Notes: generated from the sequence alone by a model not told the origin. Numbered from the stretch's first letter, positions 16,273 to 25,838 are shown. The stretch is DNA of 64,000 nucleotides from Caulobacterales bacterium (GCA_019510435.1 JAEKKJ010000006.1:310001-374000); one strand, 5' to 3'. Numbers and translations are program-made.

Positions 16273-16773
16273 ATGCGCCGCGCCCAGCCCGCGCCCGGAG
16301 AGAAGCGCTCCGCCGTCCAGGCGAAGGGCGCCTGCGTCTGCGGCGCGGTGAGCTTCGAGATCGACGTGCCGGCGGTCTGGGCCTGGCACGACCACTCGCA
16401 GCGCAGCCGCCACGCCCACGGCGCGGCCTACGCCACCTATGTGGGCAGCTGGAAGAGCCGCTTCCGGATGCTGGAGGGCGAGGCGCACGTCGCCCGCTAC
16501 GAGGACGCCGAGGCCGGGACGGTGCGCAGCTTCTGCGCCCGCTGCGGCACGCCGCTGTTCTACGAGCGCGCCCCCTCGCCCAAGATCGTCAACATCCCGC
16601 GGGCCAATTTCACCACCCGAACGGGCCGCGAGCCGCGCTACCACATGCATGTTTCGGAGCAGGCGGACTGGACCTGGGCGGGCGAGAAACTCAGCCCGCT
16701 GAAGGGCTATCCGGGGGTGATGTGGGTCCCGCCCGGCCGGGGGCGAAAGCCGCCTCCCGACGACGTTATTTGA
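16273..16773 (+). CDS. GFA-fold (glutathione-dependent formaldehyde-activating enzyme-like) protein lacking the second Cys cluster
   Basis: A 166-residue protein with the GFA/DUF636 fold. The structural zinc ligands are present: Cys21 and Cys23 (GACVCGAVSFEI) and Cys88 and Cys91 (FCARCGTPLFY). The usual catalytic CHCxxCR segment is replaced by WHDHSQRSRHAHGAAY (38-53), with no Cys but four His. GAGGT precedes the chosen ATG; an upstream ATG at 16240 is possible. It is probably a distinct subfamily with an altered or absent active site rather than a formaldehyde enzyme. Confidence 0.85.
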   Translation: MRRAQPAPGEKRSAVQAKGACVCGAVSFEIDVPAVWAWHDHSQRSRHAHGAAYATYVGSWKSRFRMLEGEAHVARYEDAEAGTVRSFCARCGTPLFYERAPSPKIVNIPRANFTTRTGREPRYHMHVSEQADWTWAGEKLSPLKGYPGVMWVPPGRGRKPPPDDVI

Positions 16774-16868
16774 GCCCTTGAATCCTACGGCAGGGGTTCT
16801 AAATCCTTGTGCGCCCGGCGCTCCTCCCACGCCGGCGCGCGAACGAAAGGAAACCCCGGAGACATCCG

Positions 16869-17171
16869 ATGCGGCTTGCCACATCGCATGAGCAGATCCA
16901 CCAGCAAGGCCTCGCCGCGGCGCTCGAGCGCTGGCTGAGGCCCGCCGTCGGGTTCGGCCATCCCCGCGACGTGCTGAAGGACCCGATCCTCGAGGCCACC
17001 GAGAAGCGCGCGGTGCTGTCCTCCTGGGCGTCGGACGCCTCGGCCGTCCAGGACCAGCCCACCCTCAGATGGCTGCTCGGCACGCCCGAGCCCGTACCCC
17101 TCGCCGACATCCTCGAAGCCCTGGATCGCCTGGACCGGCAGGAGGCCCGCGATGGTCGCGCTCAGCACTAA
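16869..17171 (+). CDS. Conserved hypothetical small protein
   Basis: A 100-residue soluble protein. The segment HPRDVLKDPILEATEKRAVLSS followed by WASDASAVQ resembles a small conserved alphaproteobacterial family in which EKRAILASWASDA is followed by a variable Arg/Leu region and an ILDALxxLD tail; that recognition is from memory. An AGGAAACCCCGGAG stretch precedes the ATG. It overlaps the start of a 33-residue membrane peptide by 20 nt. Function unknown. Confidence 0.75.
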   Translation: MRLATSHEQIHQQGLAAALERWLRPAVGFGHPRDVLKDPILEATEKRAVLSSWASDASAVQDQPTLRWLLGTPEPVPLADILEALDRLDRQEARDGRAQH

Positions 17172-17253
17172 GGCCCTGAAGGCGCTGGCCGTGCTCGCGC
17201 CCCTGGCGCTGGGCGTCGTGCTGCTGGTGCTGGCCTCTGCGGGCGGCGGCTAG
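17152..17253 (+). CDS. Predicted 33-residue single-pass membrane microprotein
   Basis: An ATG preceded by GGAGG (spacing about 6) opens a 33-codon frame. It encodes a short positive N-terminus (STKALKALA) and a hydrophobic helix (VLAPLALGVVLLVLASAG). It overlaps the end of the upstream gene by 20 nt, suggesting coupling, and its stop overlaps the stop of the convergent VOC gene. No family recognised; supported only by ribosome site, position and composition. Confidence 0.5.
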   Translation: MVALSTKALKALAVLAPLALGVVLLVLASAGGG

Positions 17254-17927
17254 CTGAGACTACCGACGATGGAGGCGCGCTGCGACAGCTCGATCCAGTT
17301 GCCGTCGGGGTCGCGCACCATGGAGATGCGCGCGGTCGCCCCCAGGGTGACCGGGGCGAGGGCCTCGCGGCCGCCGTGGGCCAGGACCTGGGCGTGCTCG
17401 GCGTCCACCTTGAAGACCTGGAAGGTGATGTAGCGCCAGCCGGGCCCCTGCATCTGGGCGTCGGAGGGGGCGTCGGGACTCTCCTCCAGCAGGATCAGGC
17501 TCTCGCCGGCCCGGAACACCCCCGGCCGCGTCTCGGCAAGCCCCAACGCCTCGCCGTAGAAGCGCCGATGCGCCGCCAGGTCGCGCACCGCCAGCCGCAC
17601 GCCGATCTGGGTGACGCCTTCATGGCCGGGCGGAACAAGCGTGACGCGGACGCCCTCCGGATCGGCCAGCGGCCGAGGCCCCGGGAGGCCTTCGCGGGCC
17701 ACCAGCAGTTCGCGGTATCCGCTCGGCGGATTGGGCGGCAGCGGGGCGGCGTGGTGGTTGATCTTCAGGACGCTGCCCAGCACGTCGTGCCGGTGCTGGT
17801 CCTGTCCCCGCCGGATCGGCAGCACATGGTCGAACACCGCCCCGGCCTCGCCCTGCCAGAACGCCAGCATCGGCTCCACCGCATTGGTCGACAGGCCGAT
17901 ATCAATCCGTGGCTTGGCCAGCTGCAT
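17250..17927 (-). CDS. VOC (glyoxalase/bleomycin resistance) family protein, two domains
   Basis: A 225-residue protein with a degenerate N-terminal half and a clear C-terminal VOC domain: VTQIGVRLAVRDLAAHRRFY begins it and ISMVRDPDGNWIEL carries the terminal metal-ligand Glu. The N-terminal part (NAVEPMLAFWQG, FDHVLPIRRGQDQHRHDV) is a diverged VOC half. It may be a dioxygenase-like or lactoylglutathione-lyase-like enzyme, or a binding protein. Divergent from the quinone oxidoreductase, with starts 74 nt apart, so they may share regulation. Confidence 0.88.
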   Translation of the reverse strand: MQLAKPRIDIGLSTNAVEPMLAFWQGEAGAVFDHVLPIRRGQDQHRHDVLGSVLKINHHAAPLPPNPPSGYRELLVAREGLPGPRPLADPEGVRVTLVPPGHEGVTQIGVRLAVRDLAAHRRFYGEALGLAETRPGVFRAGESLILLEESPDAPSDAQMQGPGWRYITFQVFKVDAEHAQVLAHGGREALAPVTLGATARISMVRDPDGNWIELSQRASIVGSLS

Positions 17928-18001
17928 GCGCCCGCTCCTCTTGCGCCGCCAGCTTGCCCGTGAAATGGGTTGGGTCAAACAAGCGTTTAAGGGAGCTCGG
18001 G

Positions 18002-18967
18002 ATGAAGGCTGCGGTCTATTACGAGAACGGCCCGCCGGAGGTCCTCAAGTACGAGGACGTCCCCGACCCGCAGTGCCATCCCAAGGGCATCCTCATCAAG
18101 GTCGAGGCGATCTCGATCGAGGGCGGCGACACCCTGAACCGCTTCCGCGGCCCGCTGATGACCACGCCGCATGTCGTCGGCTACCAGGCCGCCGGCACGG
18201 TGGTCGAGGTCGGCGCCGAGGTCACCAGCTTCCGGGTCGGCCAGCGGGTGGCCACCACCGGCGGCTGGGGCAGCCACGCCGAGTTGCGCGCGGTCGCCGC
18301 CAAGACCGCCTGGCCGATCCCCGACAACCTGGACGCCCGCCACGCCGCGGTGATCCCGGTGACCTTCGGCACGGCCGACGACTGCCTGTTCGAGTTCGGC
18401 CGGATGAAGAAGGGCGAGGTCGTTCTGGTCCAGGCCGGGGCCTCGGGCGTGGGCGTGGCGGCGATCCAGCTGGCGGCCCGCGCGGGCGCCTCCATGGTGC
18501 TGGCGACCGCCTCCTCCGACGAGCGGCTGGAGAAGCTGAAGGCCTACGGCCTGACCCACGGGATCAACTACAAGACCCACGACGTGGTGCAGGAGGTCAT
18601 GCGCCTCACCGACAAGAAGGGCTGCGACGTGATCGTCGACAGCGTGGGCGGGCCCACCCTGCAGAGCTCGATCCTCAGCCTCGCCTATCGCGGGCGGGTC
18701 TCGATGGTGGGCCAGGCGGGCCGCGAGCCGATGACGGTGGACGTGGGCTCGATGATGGGCGGCAACCGCTCGCTGTCCGGCGTCTTCCTGGGCGCGGAGA
18801 TCGCCACCGACCGGGTGCAGCAGAACATCCAGCGGCTGATCGACGACGTGGCCCGGGGCGACCTGAAGGTGGTGATCGACCGGGAGTTCCCGCTCGCCGA
18901 GGCCGCCGCCGCCCACCGCTACATCGAAAGCCGCCAGGCGGTCGGCCGGGTGCTGTTGATCCCCTAG
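18002..18967 (+). CDS. Quinone oxidoreductase/zinc-type alcohol dehydrogenase family protein
   Basis: A 321-residue MDR-superfamily enzyme. The GroES-like domain (about 1-120) lacks the catalytic-zinc cysteines, which points to an NADPH:quinone reductase-like or enoyl reductase-like protein. The Rossmann nucleotide site is VLVQAGASGVGVAAIQLA (140-157). The C-terminal AAAAHRYIESRQAVGRVLL is typical. GGGAG precedes the ATG. Substrate unknown; probably reduces an activated double bond or quinone with NADPH. Confidence 0.9.
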   Translation: MKAAVYYENGPPEVLKYEDVPDPQCHPKGILIKVEAISIEGGDTLNRFRGPLMTTPHVVGYQAAGTVVEVGAEVTSFRVGQRVATTGGWGSHAELRAVAAKTAWPIPDNLDARHAAVIPVTFGTADDCLFEFGRMKKGEVVLVQAGASGVGVAAIQLAARAGASMVLATASSDERLEKLKAYGLTHGINYKTHDVVQEVMRLTDKKGCDVIVDSVGGPTLQSSILSLAYRGRVSMVGQAGREPMTVDVGSMMGGNRSLSGVFLGAEIATDRVQQNIQRLIDDVARGDLKVVIDREFPLAEAAAAHRYIESRQAVGRVLLIP

Positions 18968-18983
18968 CGGGGCCAGTCGTCGC

Positions 18984-19079
18984 CTAGTGGCCGAAGATCT
19001 TCAGCCACAGGCCGGCCAGGCCCAGGAGAATAAACACCCACATGGCCAAGGACAGCAGCAGGGGGACGATTACGCGCAT
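18984..19079 (-). CDS. Predicted 31-residue membrane microprotein
   Basis: A short frame encoding MRVIVPLLLSLAMWVFILL then a hydrophobic, Trp-containing tail ending in KIFGH. Almost the whole peptide is one or two membrane helices. A GAGG lies directly before the ATG, and the frame continues open upstream with an alternative ATG near 19123. It is convergent with the oxidoreductase gene. Composition is far from random for this GC content, but I recognise no family. Confidence 0.45.
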   Translation of the reverse strand: MRVIVPLLLSLAMWVFILLGLAGLWLKIFGH

Positions 19080-19223
19080 GCCTCGCTTCAGCCCTCCCCC
19101 AGAGGCGATTCCTTGGCCCATCATTGGCGCCCAACCCCTGCGAAGACCAGTCGATTCACGCGGAGCGGTAGGGGCGGTTTCAGGATTGCAACTGCCAGGG
19201 GAGCCCTGAAGGGGAGCAAGGAC

Positions 19224-20069
19224 ATGCCGAGAGCCCGCAACGGCGCCGTCGAGATCGAATATGAGACCTTCGGCGACGACCGGCCGCAGACCGTGATCCT
19301 GGTCAGCGGCCTGGGATCGCAGATGACCCGCTGGCCGGAGGCGTTCTGCGCCAAGCTGGTGGCGCAGGGCTATCGCGCCATCCGCTTCGACAACCGCGAC
19401 ACCGGCCGCTCCACCTGGCTGGGCGCAGGCGAGCGCTACACCCTGGCCGACATGGCGGCCGACGCGGTGGCGGTGCTGGACGCCGCCGGCGTGGCCCGCG
19501 CCCACATCGCCGGGGTCTCCATGGGCGGGATGATCGTGCAGCGCATGGCCATCGACCATCCGGGGCGCGTGCTCTCCATGACCTCGATCATGTCCGCGCC
19601 GGGCGCCGAGGGCACGCTGGTGTCGACGCCTGAGGCCATGGCGGTGCTGAACAACCCGCCGCCGGACCCCGCGGTCGATTTCGACGCCTATGTCGCCCAG
19701 GCGGTGAAGAACGCCCGCACCATCGGCAGCCCCGGCTATCCGTGGGATGAGGCCGAGCTGCGGGCGCGGGCGAAGGCCGAGTACGCGCGCGCCTACAACC
19801 CCACCGGCGTCGCCCGCCAGCGCGGCGCGATCATGGTCGACGGGGACCGCACCGCCGCCCTCGGCAGCCTGGCGGCGCCCGTGGTGGTGCTGCATGGCGA
19901 GGACGACCCGCTGATCCAGCCGATCGGCGGCTACGCGACGGCCGCCGCCATCCCCGGGGCCGAGCTGCGCATGATCCCCGGCATGGGCCACGACCTGCCG
20001 CCGGGCCTCTACGACATCTTCGTCGACGCGATCTGCGCCGCGGCGCGCCGCGCGACGGCCCCCGCCTGA
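19224..20069 (+). CDS. Alpha/beta hydrolase
   Basis: A 281-residue alpha/beta-hydrolase fold enzyme. The oxyanion region LVSGLGSQMTRWP is near 26-38, the nucleophile Ser99 sits in GVSMGGM, the acid is in HGEDDPLIQP and the catalytic His in GMGHDLP. FDNRDTGRST (55-64) is typical of the aclacinomycin-methylesterase/haloperoxidase-like group. GGGGAGCAAG precedes the ATG. It is followed after 17 nt by an SDR gene and then a phosphatase gene, probably one transcript. Substrate unknown, likely an ester. Confidence 0.9.
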   Translation: MPRARNGAVEIEYETFGDDRPQTVILVSGLGSQMTRWPEAFCAKLVAQGYRAIRFDNRDTGRSTWLGAGERYTLADMAADAVAVLDAAGVARAHIAGVSMGGMIVQRMAIDHPGRVLSMTSIMSAPGAEGTLVSTPEAMAVLNNPPPDPAVDFDAYVAQAVKNARTIGSPGYPWDEAELRARAKAEYARAYNPTGVARQRGAIMVDGDRTAALGSLAAPVVVLHGEDDPLIQPIGGYATAAAIPGAELRMIPGMGHDLPPGLYDIFVDAICAAARRATAPA

Positions 20070-20086
20070 CCACAAGGACCTGACCC

Positions 20087-20872
20087 ATGGGACGTCTTTC
20101 CGGCCGCACGGCCGTCATCACCGGCGCGGCCAGCGGCATCGGCCGGGCGGCCGCCAAGCTGTTCGCCGCCGAGGGTGCGAACATGATCATCGCCGACCGC
20201 GCCGAGGCGGTGGCCGAGACCGCGGAGGCCATCCGCGCAGCCGGCGGTAAGGCGGTCGCCCTCACCGGCGACGCCGGCGACGACGCCTTCGTGCGGAGCC
20301 TGGTGGACCGGGCCCAGGCCGAGGGCGGGCGGCTGGACGTGTTCTGGGCCAACGCCGGCATCTCGGGCGGCTTCGCGCCGCTGGAGGAGCAGACCGCCGA
20401 CTACTGGGCCGAAATCCTGCGGGTGAACCTGATCGGACCGTTCCTGGCGGTGAAATACGCCTCGGCTGCGATGATCCCGCACGGCAAGGGCGCGATCATC
20501 TGCACCGCCTCGGTGGCGGGTATCCGCTCGGGCGCCGGCGGGCCCGCCTATTCCGCCTCCAAGGCCGGGGTGATCAGCCTGGTGAAGACCGCCTGCAACG
20601 AGCTCTACGGCACGGGCATCCGGGTGAACGCCATCGCGCCGGGCCTGATCGAGACCGGCATGACCAAGCCGATCTTCGACGGCGCCCGGGCCCGCGGCAA
20701 CGAGGACAAGATCGGCCAGCTGAACCCCACTGGCCGCTATGGCCATCCGGAGGAGATCGCCGCGGCGGCCCTGTTCCTGGCCTCCGACGAAGCGTCCTAC
20801 GTCAACGGCCAGACCATCGCCGTGGATGGCGGGCTTTCCACCTCGCACCCGGTGGTGCGCCGCAAGCGATGA
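20087..20872 (+). CDS. Short-chain dehydrogenase/reductase
   Basis: A 261-residue classical SDR. The cofactor motif TGAASGIGR is at 12-20, NAGISGG near 87, and the catalytic Ser/Tyr/Lys are in CTASVAG and YSASKAG. The C-terminal [16 protein letters not shown] is typical of FabG-like enzymes. It probably oxidises or reduces a hydroxy/keto group with NAD(P)H. Its stop overlaps the ATG of the histidine phosphatase (ATGA). Confidence 0.92.
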   Translation: MGRLSGRTAVITGAASGIGRAAAKLFAAEGANMIIADRAEAVAETAEAIRAAGGKAVALTGDAGDDAFVRSLVDRAQAEGGRLDVFWANAGISGGFAPLEEQTADYWAEILRVNLIGPFLAVKYASAAMIPHGKGAIICTASVAGIRSGAGGPAYSASKAGVISLVKTACNELYGTGIRVNAIAPGLIETGMTKPIFDGARARGNEDKIGQLNPTGRYGHPEEIAAAALFLASDEASYVNGQTIAVDGGLSTSHPVVRRKR

Positions 20873-21456
20873 TCCTGCTGCTGCGCCACGGCGAGACCTT
20901 CTGGAACCGCGAGCGCCGCATCCAGGGCCGGATGGAGAGCGACCTGACGCCGCTGGGCGAGCGCCAGGCGCGGGCGATGGCCGGCCTGGTCGCCGACCTG
21001 GTGCGGCGCGAGGACGGCGAGTGGCGCCTCGTGGCCAGCCCTCTCGGCCGCGCCCAGCGCACCGCGGCCATGGTGGCCGAGGCCGCGGGACTCACGGTCG
21101 AGACCGACGCGCGCCTCGCTGAGATCCATTGCGGCGCCTGGGAGGGACGGTTGCGCGACGAGATCGCCCAGCATCACCCGGAGAGGTTCGCGAACCGCGA
21201 ATGGTTCTTCGGCGCGCCGGGCGGCGAGACCTTCGACGACGTGACCGCCCGCGCCCGCGACTGGCTGGCCTCGCTCGAGCCCGAACCGGGCCGGCGCGTG
21301 GTGGCCGTGAGCCATGGCGTGTGGGGTAGGCTGCTGCGCGGCGCCTATGCCGGCCTCGATCGACAGGCGACCCTGGACCAGGACGTCCCCCAGGATGCGG
21401 TGTTCCGCCTTCAAAACGGCCAGATCGACCGCTTCGACTGCGCGCCCGCCTGCTGA
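20869..21456 (+). CDS. Histidine phosphatase family protein
   Basis: A 195-residue phosphoglycerate-mutase-like phosphatase. The phospho-acceptor is His7 in [18 protein letters not shown], with the second catalytic His in [11 protein letters not shown]. Length and motifs fit GpmB/CobC-type phosphatases. It overlaps the SDR gene by 4 nt and is followed 12 nt later by a peptidase gene. Substrate not determinable. Confidence 0.9.
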   Translation: MILLLRHGETFWNRERRIQGRMESDLTPLGERQARAMAGLVADLVRREDGEWRLVASPLGRAQRTAAMVAEAAGLTVETDARLAEIHCGAWEGRLRDEIAQHHPERFANREWFFGAPGGETFDDVTARARDWLASLEPEPGRRVVAVSHGVWGRLLRGAYAGLDRQATLDQDVPQDAVFRLQNGQIDRFDCAPAC

Positions 21457-21468
21457 TATCGGGGCCCG

Positions 21469-23190
21469 ATGGTCCGCGCCGCCCTCCTCGCCCTCGCCCT
21501 GTTCGGCTCCGGCCCCGCCCGGCCCGACAGCGTCGACTACCGCCTGGACATCGAGCCGCCGGCGGACGGACGCCCGCCGGTGCTGGACGTGCAGATCCGC
21601 CTGCGCGGCGACGCCGGCGGCCAGACGACCCTGGACCTGCCGGACCACTATGCGGCCGGGAACGAGGCCTGGCGCTATATCTCGGACCTGAAGGTGGACG
21701 GGGCGGCGGTGAGCGCGCCCGACGCGGCGCACCGCGTGCTGCGTCACCGGCCGGGCGCCAAGCTGACGGTCCGCTATCGGGTGCAGTCCGCCTACGACCA
21801 CGACCCGGACGCCGCCGAGGTCAATCCGCTCAAGGGCCCGCTGCTGCGGCCGGGGTTCGTCGCGGCGCTGGGGCCGTTCGTGTTCGCGACACCGCACGGG
21901 CGCGAGGCTCAGGCGGCGACCTTCCAATGGGGCCGGCTGCCGAAGGGCTGGGCGGCGGCCTCCGACCTGGACGGCGCCGCGGAGGGCCGGCCGAAGACCG
22001 TCGCCGACCTGCCGGACTCGCTGGTGTTGGCGGCGCCGGGCCTGCAGGCCGAGAGCGCGGGGGATGGGGCGCTGCGCCTGGCCTTCGTGGGCGCGGGCGG
22101 CCTGCCGAACGCGGACATCGCCAAGACCGCGGCCACCCTGGTCGGCGCCGAGCGGGCCTTCTGGGGCGAGACGAGCGGACCCTATCTGGTCGGGGTCGTG
22201 GGCCTGACCGAGGGCGAGCGCACCGCCGCGGCCGGCGGGGTCGGCCTGGGCGAGGCCTTCGCCCTCTTCGCGAGCCCGCATGCGCAGGACCGGCTGGCCT
22301 ACACCGTGGCGCACGAGGGCCTGCACAGCTGGATCCCGCGGGCGCTGGGGACGCGGCCCAACAGCGACGCCTTCTCCTGGGTCCTGGGCGAGGGCTTCAC
22401 CGATTTCCTGGCCTATCGGATGCTGCTGCGCACCGGGCTGGAGACGCCGGCCCAGGTGGTCGAGCGCATGGACGGCCAGCTCTACGGCTACGACCACTCG
22501 CAGGTCCGCACCGCCCCCGGCGCGCGCATCCCGGCGGAGTTCCACACCAACGCCGACGTCGGCCAGCTGGCCTACCAGCGCGGCTTCCTGCTGGCGCTGA
22601 AGTGGGACGAGGCGATCCGGGCCAAGACCGGCGGGCGTGCGGACCTCGGCACGGTCCTGCGGCGCATGCGCGACCATGCGCGCCAGTTCCCCCCGGGCCA
22701 GGCGCCGGACCTGACCACCGGCTTCATCTCGGCGGCCTGGGTGGAGGCGCGGCTGGACCTGCGGCCCGACATCGCCCGCTACGTGGACGGCGGCGCGGCC
22801 ATCGACCTGCCGGAGGAGATGTTCGATGGCTGCCTGCAGGCGCGGGTGACGGTCTCGCCGGCGTTCGATCCGGGCTTCGACCCCCAGGCCTCGTTCGCGG
22901 CCAAGACGCTGAAGGGCGTGCGGCGGGGCGGTCCGGCCTGGGTCTCCGGCCTGCGCGACGGCATGGCGCTGGACAGCTGGACCTTCACGCCCGGCGACAC
23001 CACGCGGCAGGTGGAGCTGGTGGTCCGCGGCGCAGCGGGACGGGGCAAGGCCGTGAAGGCCGGCAAGCCCCACAAGGTCGCCTTCTGGCCCTACGGCGAC
23101 GCCGACGCCTCCAAGCGCAAGCTGCAGCTCACCCCGGGCCTGAACGCCCAGCAGATCGCCGCCTGCGGGCGCAAGCTCGCGGGGCTCTGA
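21469..23190 (+). CDS. M61-like secreted metallopeptidase
   Basis: A 573-residue protein with a short signal peptide (residues 1-17). The zinc site is HEGLHSW (282-288), an HExxH motif, and the third ligand Glu is about 25 residues later in GEGFTDF, the gluzincin spacing. The N-terminal beta-rich region and overall order match glycyl aminopeptidase (M61)-like proteins, but the C-terminal PDZ domain is diverged or absent; only GPAWVSGLRDGMALDSW near 495 recalls a PDZ ligand loop. Likely a periplasmic or secreted peptidase. Confidence 0.82.
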   Translation: MVRAALLALALFGSGPARPDSVDYRLDIEPPADGRPPVLDVQIRLRGDAGGQTTLDLPDHYAAGNEAWRYISDLKVDGAAVSAPDAAHRVLRHRPGAKLTVRYRVQSAYDHDPDAAEVNPLKGPLLRPGFVAALGPFVFATPHGREAQAATFQWGRLPKGWAAASDLDGAAEGRPKTVADLPDSLVLAAPGLQAESAGDGALRLAFVGAGGLPNADIAKTAATLVGAERAFWGETSGPYLVGVVGLTEGERTAAAGGVGLGEAFALFASPHAQDRLAYTVAHEGLHSWIPRALGTRPNSDAFSWVLGEGFTDFLAYRMLLRTGLETPAQVVERMDGQLYGYDHSQVRTAPGARIPAEFHTNADVGQLAYQRGFLLALKWDEAIRAKTGGRADLGTVLRRMRDHARQFPPGQAPDLTTGFISAAWVEARLDLRPDIARYVDGGAAIDLPEEMFDGCLQARVTVSPAFDPGFDPQASFAAKTLKGVRRGGPAWVSGLRDGMALDSWTFTPGDTTRQVELVVRGAAGRGKAVKAGKPHKVAFWPYGDADASKRKLQLTPGLNAQQIAACGRKLAGL

Positions 23191-23339
23191 ATGCAGGGGT
23201 GAAGCTGCAACCTCTGCGCGACGGGTTCGCGGCCCAGGGGATCGGGTTTGCGCCACGGCGCAGGCAGGCGCAGGGGTCCAGCGGAGCCGGCGCGCACGGG
23301 GCATAGGCCGCGCTCTTTCAACCGACGGGCGTCAGTCGC

Positions 23340-24503
23340 ATGCGCAAAATTCTTGGCCTGGCGCCGGTCGCCACGGCGCTTCTGCTCGTCGGAGCGCCGG
23401 CCGCGGTCGCCGGCCCTCTCCCGCCCTCCGCCAACGCCGCCCAGATCCAGGCGGGTCTGCAGGCCATGCGGGACTACAACCTCATCGCGCTCAAGGACCT
23501 CAGCTCTTCGTCCGAGGTGGAGGGGCGCGCGTTCGTCGGCGGCAACCTTTCCGGCAATTCCAGCAACTACTTCACCCAGCCGCACGGCCTGACCGGAGGC
23601 AACGGCCTGGTGGTCGCCGGCAACGTCTCCGGCGGGACCAAGCAGGTCAACAACGGCGCGGCCCTCGCGGTGGGCGGCAACCTGACCAGCGGCGCCAACA
23701 TGAACGCAGGGCCCGGCGGGACCGGCACGGTCAAGGTCGGCGGGTCGATCTCCGGCGGGACGGTCAACGCCAACAACACCGCCGTCTACGTCAACGGCGA
23801 CGTGGCCAATGTGAACGCGCACGATGTCTACTACGGGGGAGCGCTCGGCGCGAACGTCAACGGCGTGAAGCACGCCGGCGACACGTCCCAGGCCACTCTC
23901 GGCGCCGATCTGGCCGCCCAGGCCGCCGCCTATGCGACCGACTTCGCCGACCTCTCGGCCTATCTGGATGGCCTTACGCCGAGCGGGCCCCTCTCCAGCT
24001 TGCTGACCTATTCCGGCCAGACGGCGAAGTTCAACGCGGGCGCGGGGACCGGCGTGGCCGTGTTCGACATCGCCGACCTGGCGGCCGCCCTGGCCGGCAT
24101 GAGCAACATCCAGTTCACCCTGCCCACCACCTACGACCTCGTGGTGATCAACGTGACCTCGCCCAGCTTCACCATGTCCGGTGGCGTGAACTTCAACGGC
24201 CCGACCAACCTGGGCCAGAAGGTGATCTGGAACTTCGTCAACGCCACCACCCTGAACCTCGGGTCCAGCTTCTTCGGCTCGGTCCTGGCGCCGAACGCCA
24301 CCCTCACCAACGGCAACTTCATCGAGGGCTCGGTGGTCGCCAAGTCCGTGAACCAGAACGGTGAGATCCACATGAACAACCTCACCGGCGGGCTGGGCCC
24401 GATCGCGACCCCGACGCCTGAGCCAGCCGCCTGGGCCCTGATGATCCTCGGCTTCGGCGCGGCCGGCGCCGCACTGCGCCGCCGGCGGCTGCTGAGCGTC
24501 TAG
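23340..24503 (+). CDS. Choice-of-anchor A family protein with PEPxxWA-CTERM sorting signal
   Basis: A 387-residue secreted protein: signal peptide 1-28; a Gly/Asn-rich repeated beta region with [22 protein letters not shown] and VNGDVANVN; and a C-terminal sorting signal [20 protein letters not shown] followed by an Arg cluster. The large central domain fits the collagen-binding-like choice-of-anchor A domain. The tail targets exosortase-like processing and surface release in Gram-negative bacteria; no exosortase gene is in the window. Monocistronic. Probably an extracellular matrix or surface protein. Confidence 0.85.
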   Translation: MRKILGLAPVATALLLVGAPAAVAGPLPPSANAAQIQAGLQAMRDYNLIALKDLSSSSEVEGRAFVGGNLSGNSSNYFTQPHGLTGGNGLVVAGNVSGGTKQVNNGAALAVGGNLTSGANMNAGPGGTGTVKVGGSISGGTVNANNTAVYVNGDVANVNAHDVYYGGALGANVNGVKHAGDTSQATLGADLAAQAAAYATDFADLSAYLDGLTPSGPLSSLLTYSGQTAKFNAGAGTGVAVFDIADLAAALAGMSNIQFTLPTTYDLVVINVTSPSFTMSGGVNFNGPTNLGQKVIWNFVNATTLNLGSSFFGSVLAPNATLTNGNFIEGSVVAKSVNQNGEIHMNNLTGGLGPIATPTPEPAAWALMILGFGAAGAALRRRRLLSV

Positions 24504-24511
24504 AGCACGAG

Positions 24512-24766
24512 TTAGTGCAGCTGGCCGCGGCGCCAGCGCCAGGGCGGGAGGGCGTCGCGGCGGGGTTCGAGGTAGCGGTAAGCCGCCAGGGCGCCCAGGG
24601 CTGCGGCGACTCCGAGCGCGAACGCCGCCGCGGCGGTCACCGCCACGCCCGCCGTGCCCAGGCGGACCGGGCCGCGCGCCATCCAGTGCACCAGCTCGCC
24701 GTCCGGCTTCGGCGCGGGGGGCGCGAAGCTCTCCTCCAGGCCGATTTCCTCGATGGACTCGCTCAT
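24512..24766 (-). CDS. Small single-pass membrane protein
   Basis: An 84-residue protein with an acidic N-terminus ([17 protein letters not shown]) and a predicted membrane helix (about 46-67, [19 protein letters not shown]) followed by a basic Arg/Trp tail. GGAGCTGGAACC precedes the ATG. Convergent with the PEP-CTERM gene, divergent from yebC. No family recognised. Confidence 0.65.
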   Translation of the reverse strand: MSESIEEIGLEESFAPPAPKPDGELVHWMARGPVRLGTAGVAVTAAAAFALGVAAALGALAAYRYLEPRRDALPPWRWRRGQLH

Positions 24767-24879
24767 GGTTCCAGCTCCCGCTTGCAGCTGAGCTAACCCG
24801 CGCCCGAGCCGGGGGTTCCGCCGGCCCGCGCGGACGGCTAGAACCGGCCCTCGAATTCCACGCGTTATCAAGATCGAAA

Positions 24880-25626
24880 ATGGCCGGACACTCAAAGTTC
24901 AAGAACATCATGCACCGCAAGGGCCGCGCGGACTCCGCGCGCTCCAAGCTGTTCTCCAAGCTTTCGCGCGAGATCACCGTGGCGGCCAAGACCGGCCTGC
25001 CCGATCCGAACATGAACGCGCGCCTGCGCCTGGCCGTGGCCAACGCCAAGGCCGAATCGATGCCCAAGGACGTGATCGACCGCGCCATCAAGAAGGCGAT
25101 CGGCGGCGACGCGGAGACCTATGAGGAGATCCGCTACGAGGGCTTCGGCCCCGGCGGGGTGGGCCTGATCGTCGAGGCCCTGACCGACAACCGCAACCGC
25201 GCGGCGTCCAACGTCCGCTCCACCTTCTCCAAATACGGCGGCAACCTGGGCGAAACCGGCTCGGTCTCGTTCATGTGGGATCGCGTGGGCCAGATCGTCT
25301 ACGGGCCCGAGGCGGGCTCGGAGGACAAGGTCATGGAGGCGGCCATCGAGGCCGGCGCCGACGACGTGGAGAGCGACGAGGACGGCCACACTATCTTCAC
25401 GGCCTTCGACCAGCTGTCGGACGTCGCCCAGGCCCTGGAGGCGGCGCTCGGCCCGGCCAAGTCCACCCAGATCGCCTGGCGGCCCAAGGCCCTGACGCCG
25501 CTGTCCGGTGACCCGGTGGCCACCCTGATGAAGCTGGTGGAGACGCTGGAAGACGACGACGACGTCCAGAACGTATACTTCAACGCCGACATTCCGCCGG
25601 AGGAGCTGGAGAAGCTGGCAGGCTGA
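24880..25626 (+). CDS. yebC: YebC/PmpR family transcriptional/translational regulator
   Basis: A 248-residue YebC protein opening with [18 protein letters not shown] and containing [19 protein letters not shown] and [14 protein letters not shown], all hallmark blocks. YebC proteins were described as DNA-binding regulators and more recently as aids to translation through proline stretches. In many alphaproteobacteria yebC lies next to ruvC; here about 9.3 kb separate them. Its stop overlaps the start of the next small membrane-protein gene (TGATG). Confidence 0.96.
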   Translation: MAGHSKFKNIMHRKGRADSARSKLFSKLSREITVAAKTGLPDPNMNARLRLAVANAKAESMPKDVIDRAIKKAIGGDAETYEEIRYEGFGPGGVGLIVEALTDNRNRAASNVRSTFSKYGGNLGETGSVSFMWDRVGQIVYGPEAGSEDKVMEAAIEAGADDVESDEDGHTIFTAFDQLSDVAQALEAALGPAKSTQIAWRPKALTPLSGDPVATLMKLVETLEDDDDVQNVYFNADIPPEELEKLAG

Positions 25627-25838
25627 TGGCCAAGCGCGCGCAAAAGGACGACGACCCGCAGGTCACGGACCTCGGCCGCTATCGCAAGCAGCGGGAGGCG
25701 GCGGCGCGCAAAGCCAAGCCCCCGCGCACGCCGAACCCGTCGTCGTTCCTCGGCGCCAATCCGCGCGCGGGGCTGATCCTGGCGGCGGTGGTGCTGCTGG
25801 TCCTGGCGATCTACGTCCTGCCGCGGTTTCTGCATTGA
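25626..25838 (+). CDS. Small single-pass membrane protein
   Basis: A 70-residue protein with a charged, Lys/Arg-rich N-terminal half (DLGRYRKQREAAARKAKPP) and a C-terminal membrane helix (LILAAVVLLVLAIYVL). Its ATG overlaps the yebC stop and its own stop overlaps a TTG start of the MgtC-like gene, so the three are probably co-translated. Unknown function. Confidence 0.75.
   Translation: MAKRAQKDDDPQVTDLGRYRKQREAAARKAKPPRTPNPSSFLGANPRAGLILAAVVLLVLAIYVLPRFLH

Noticed and set aside
20797..23304. Long minus-strand open frame (about 835 codons)
   Set aside because: Antisense to the SDR, phosphatase and M61-like genes; no domain content.
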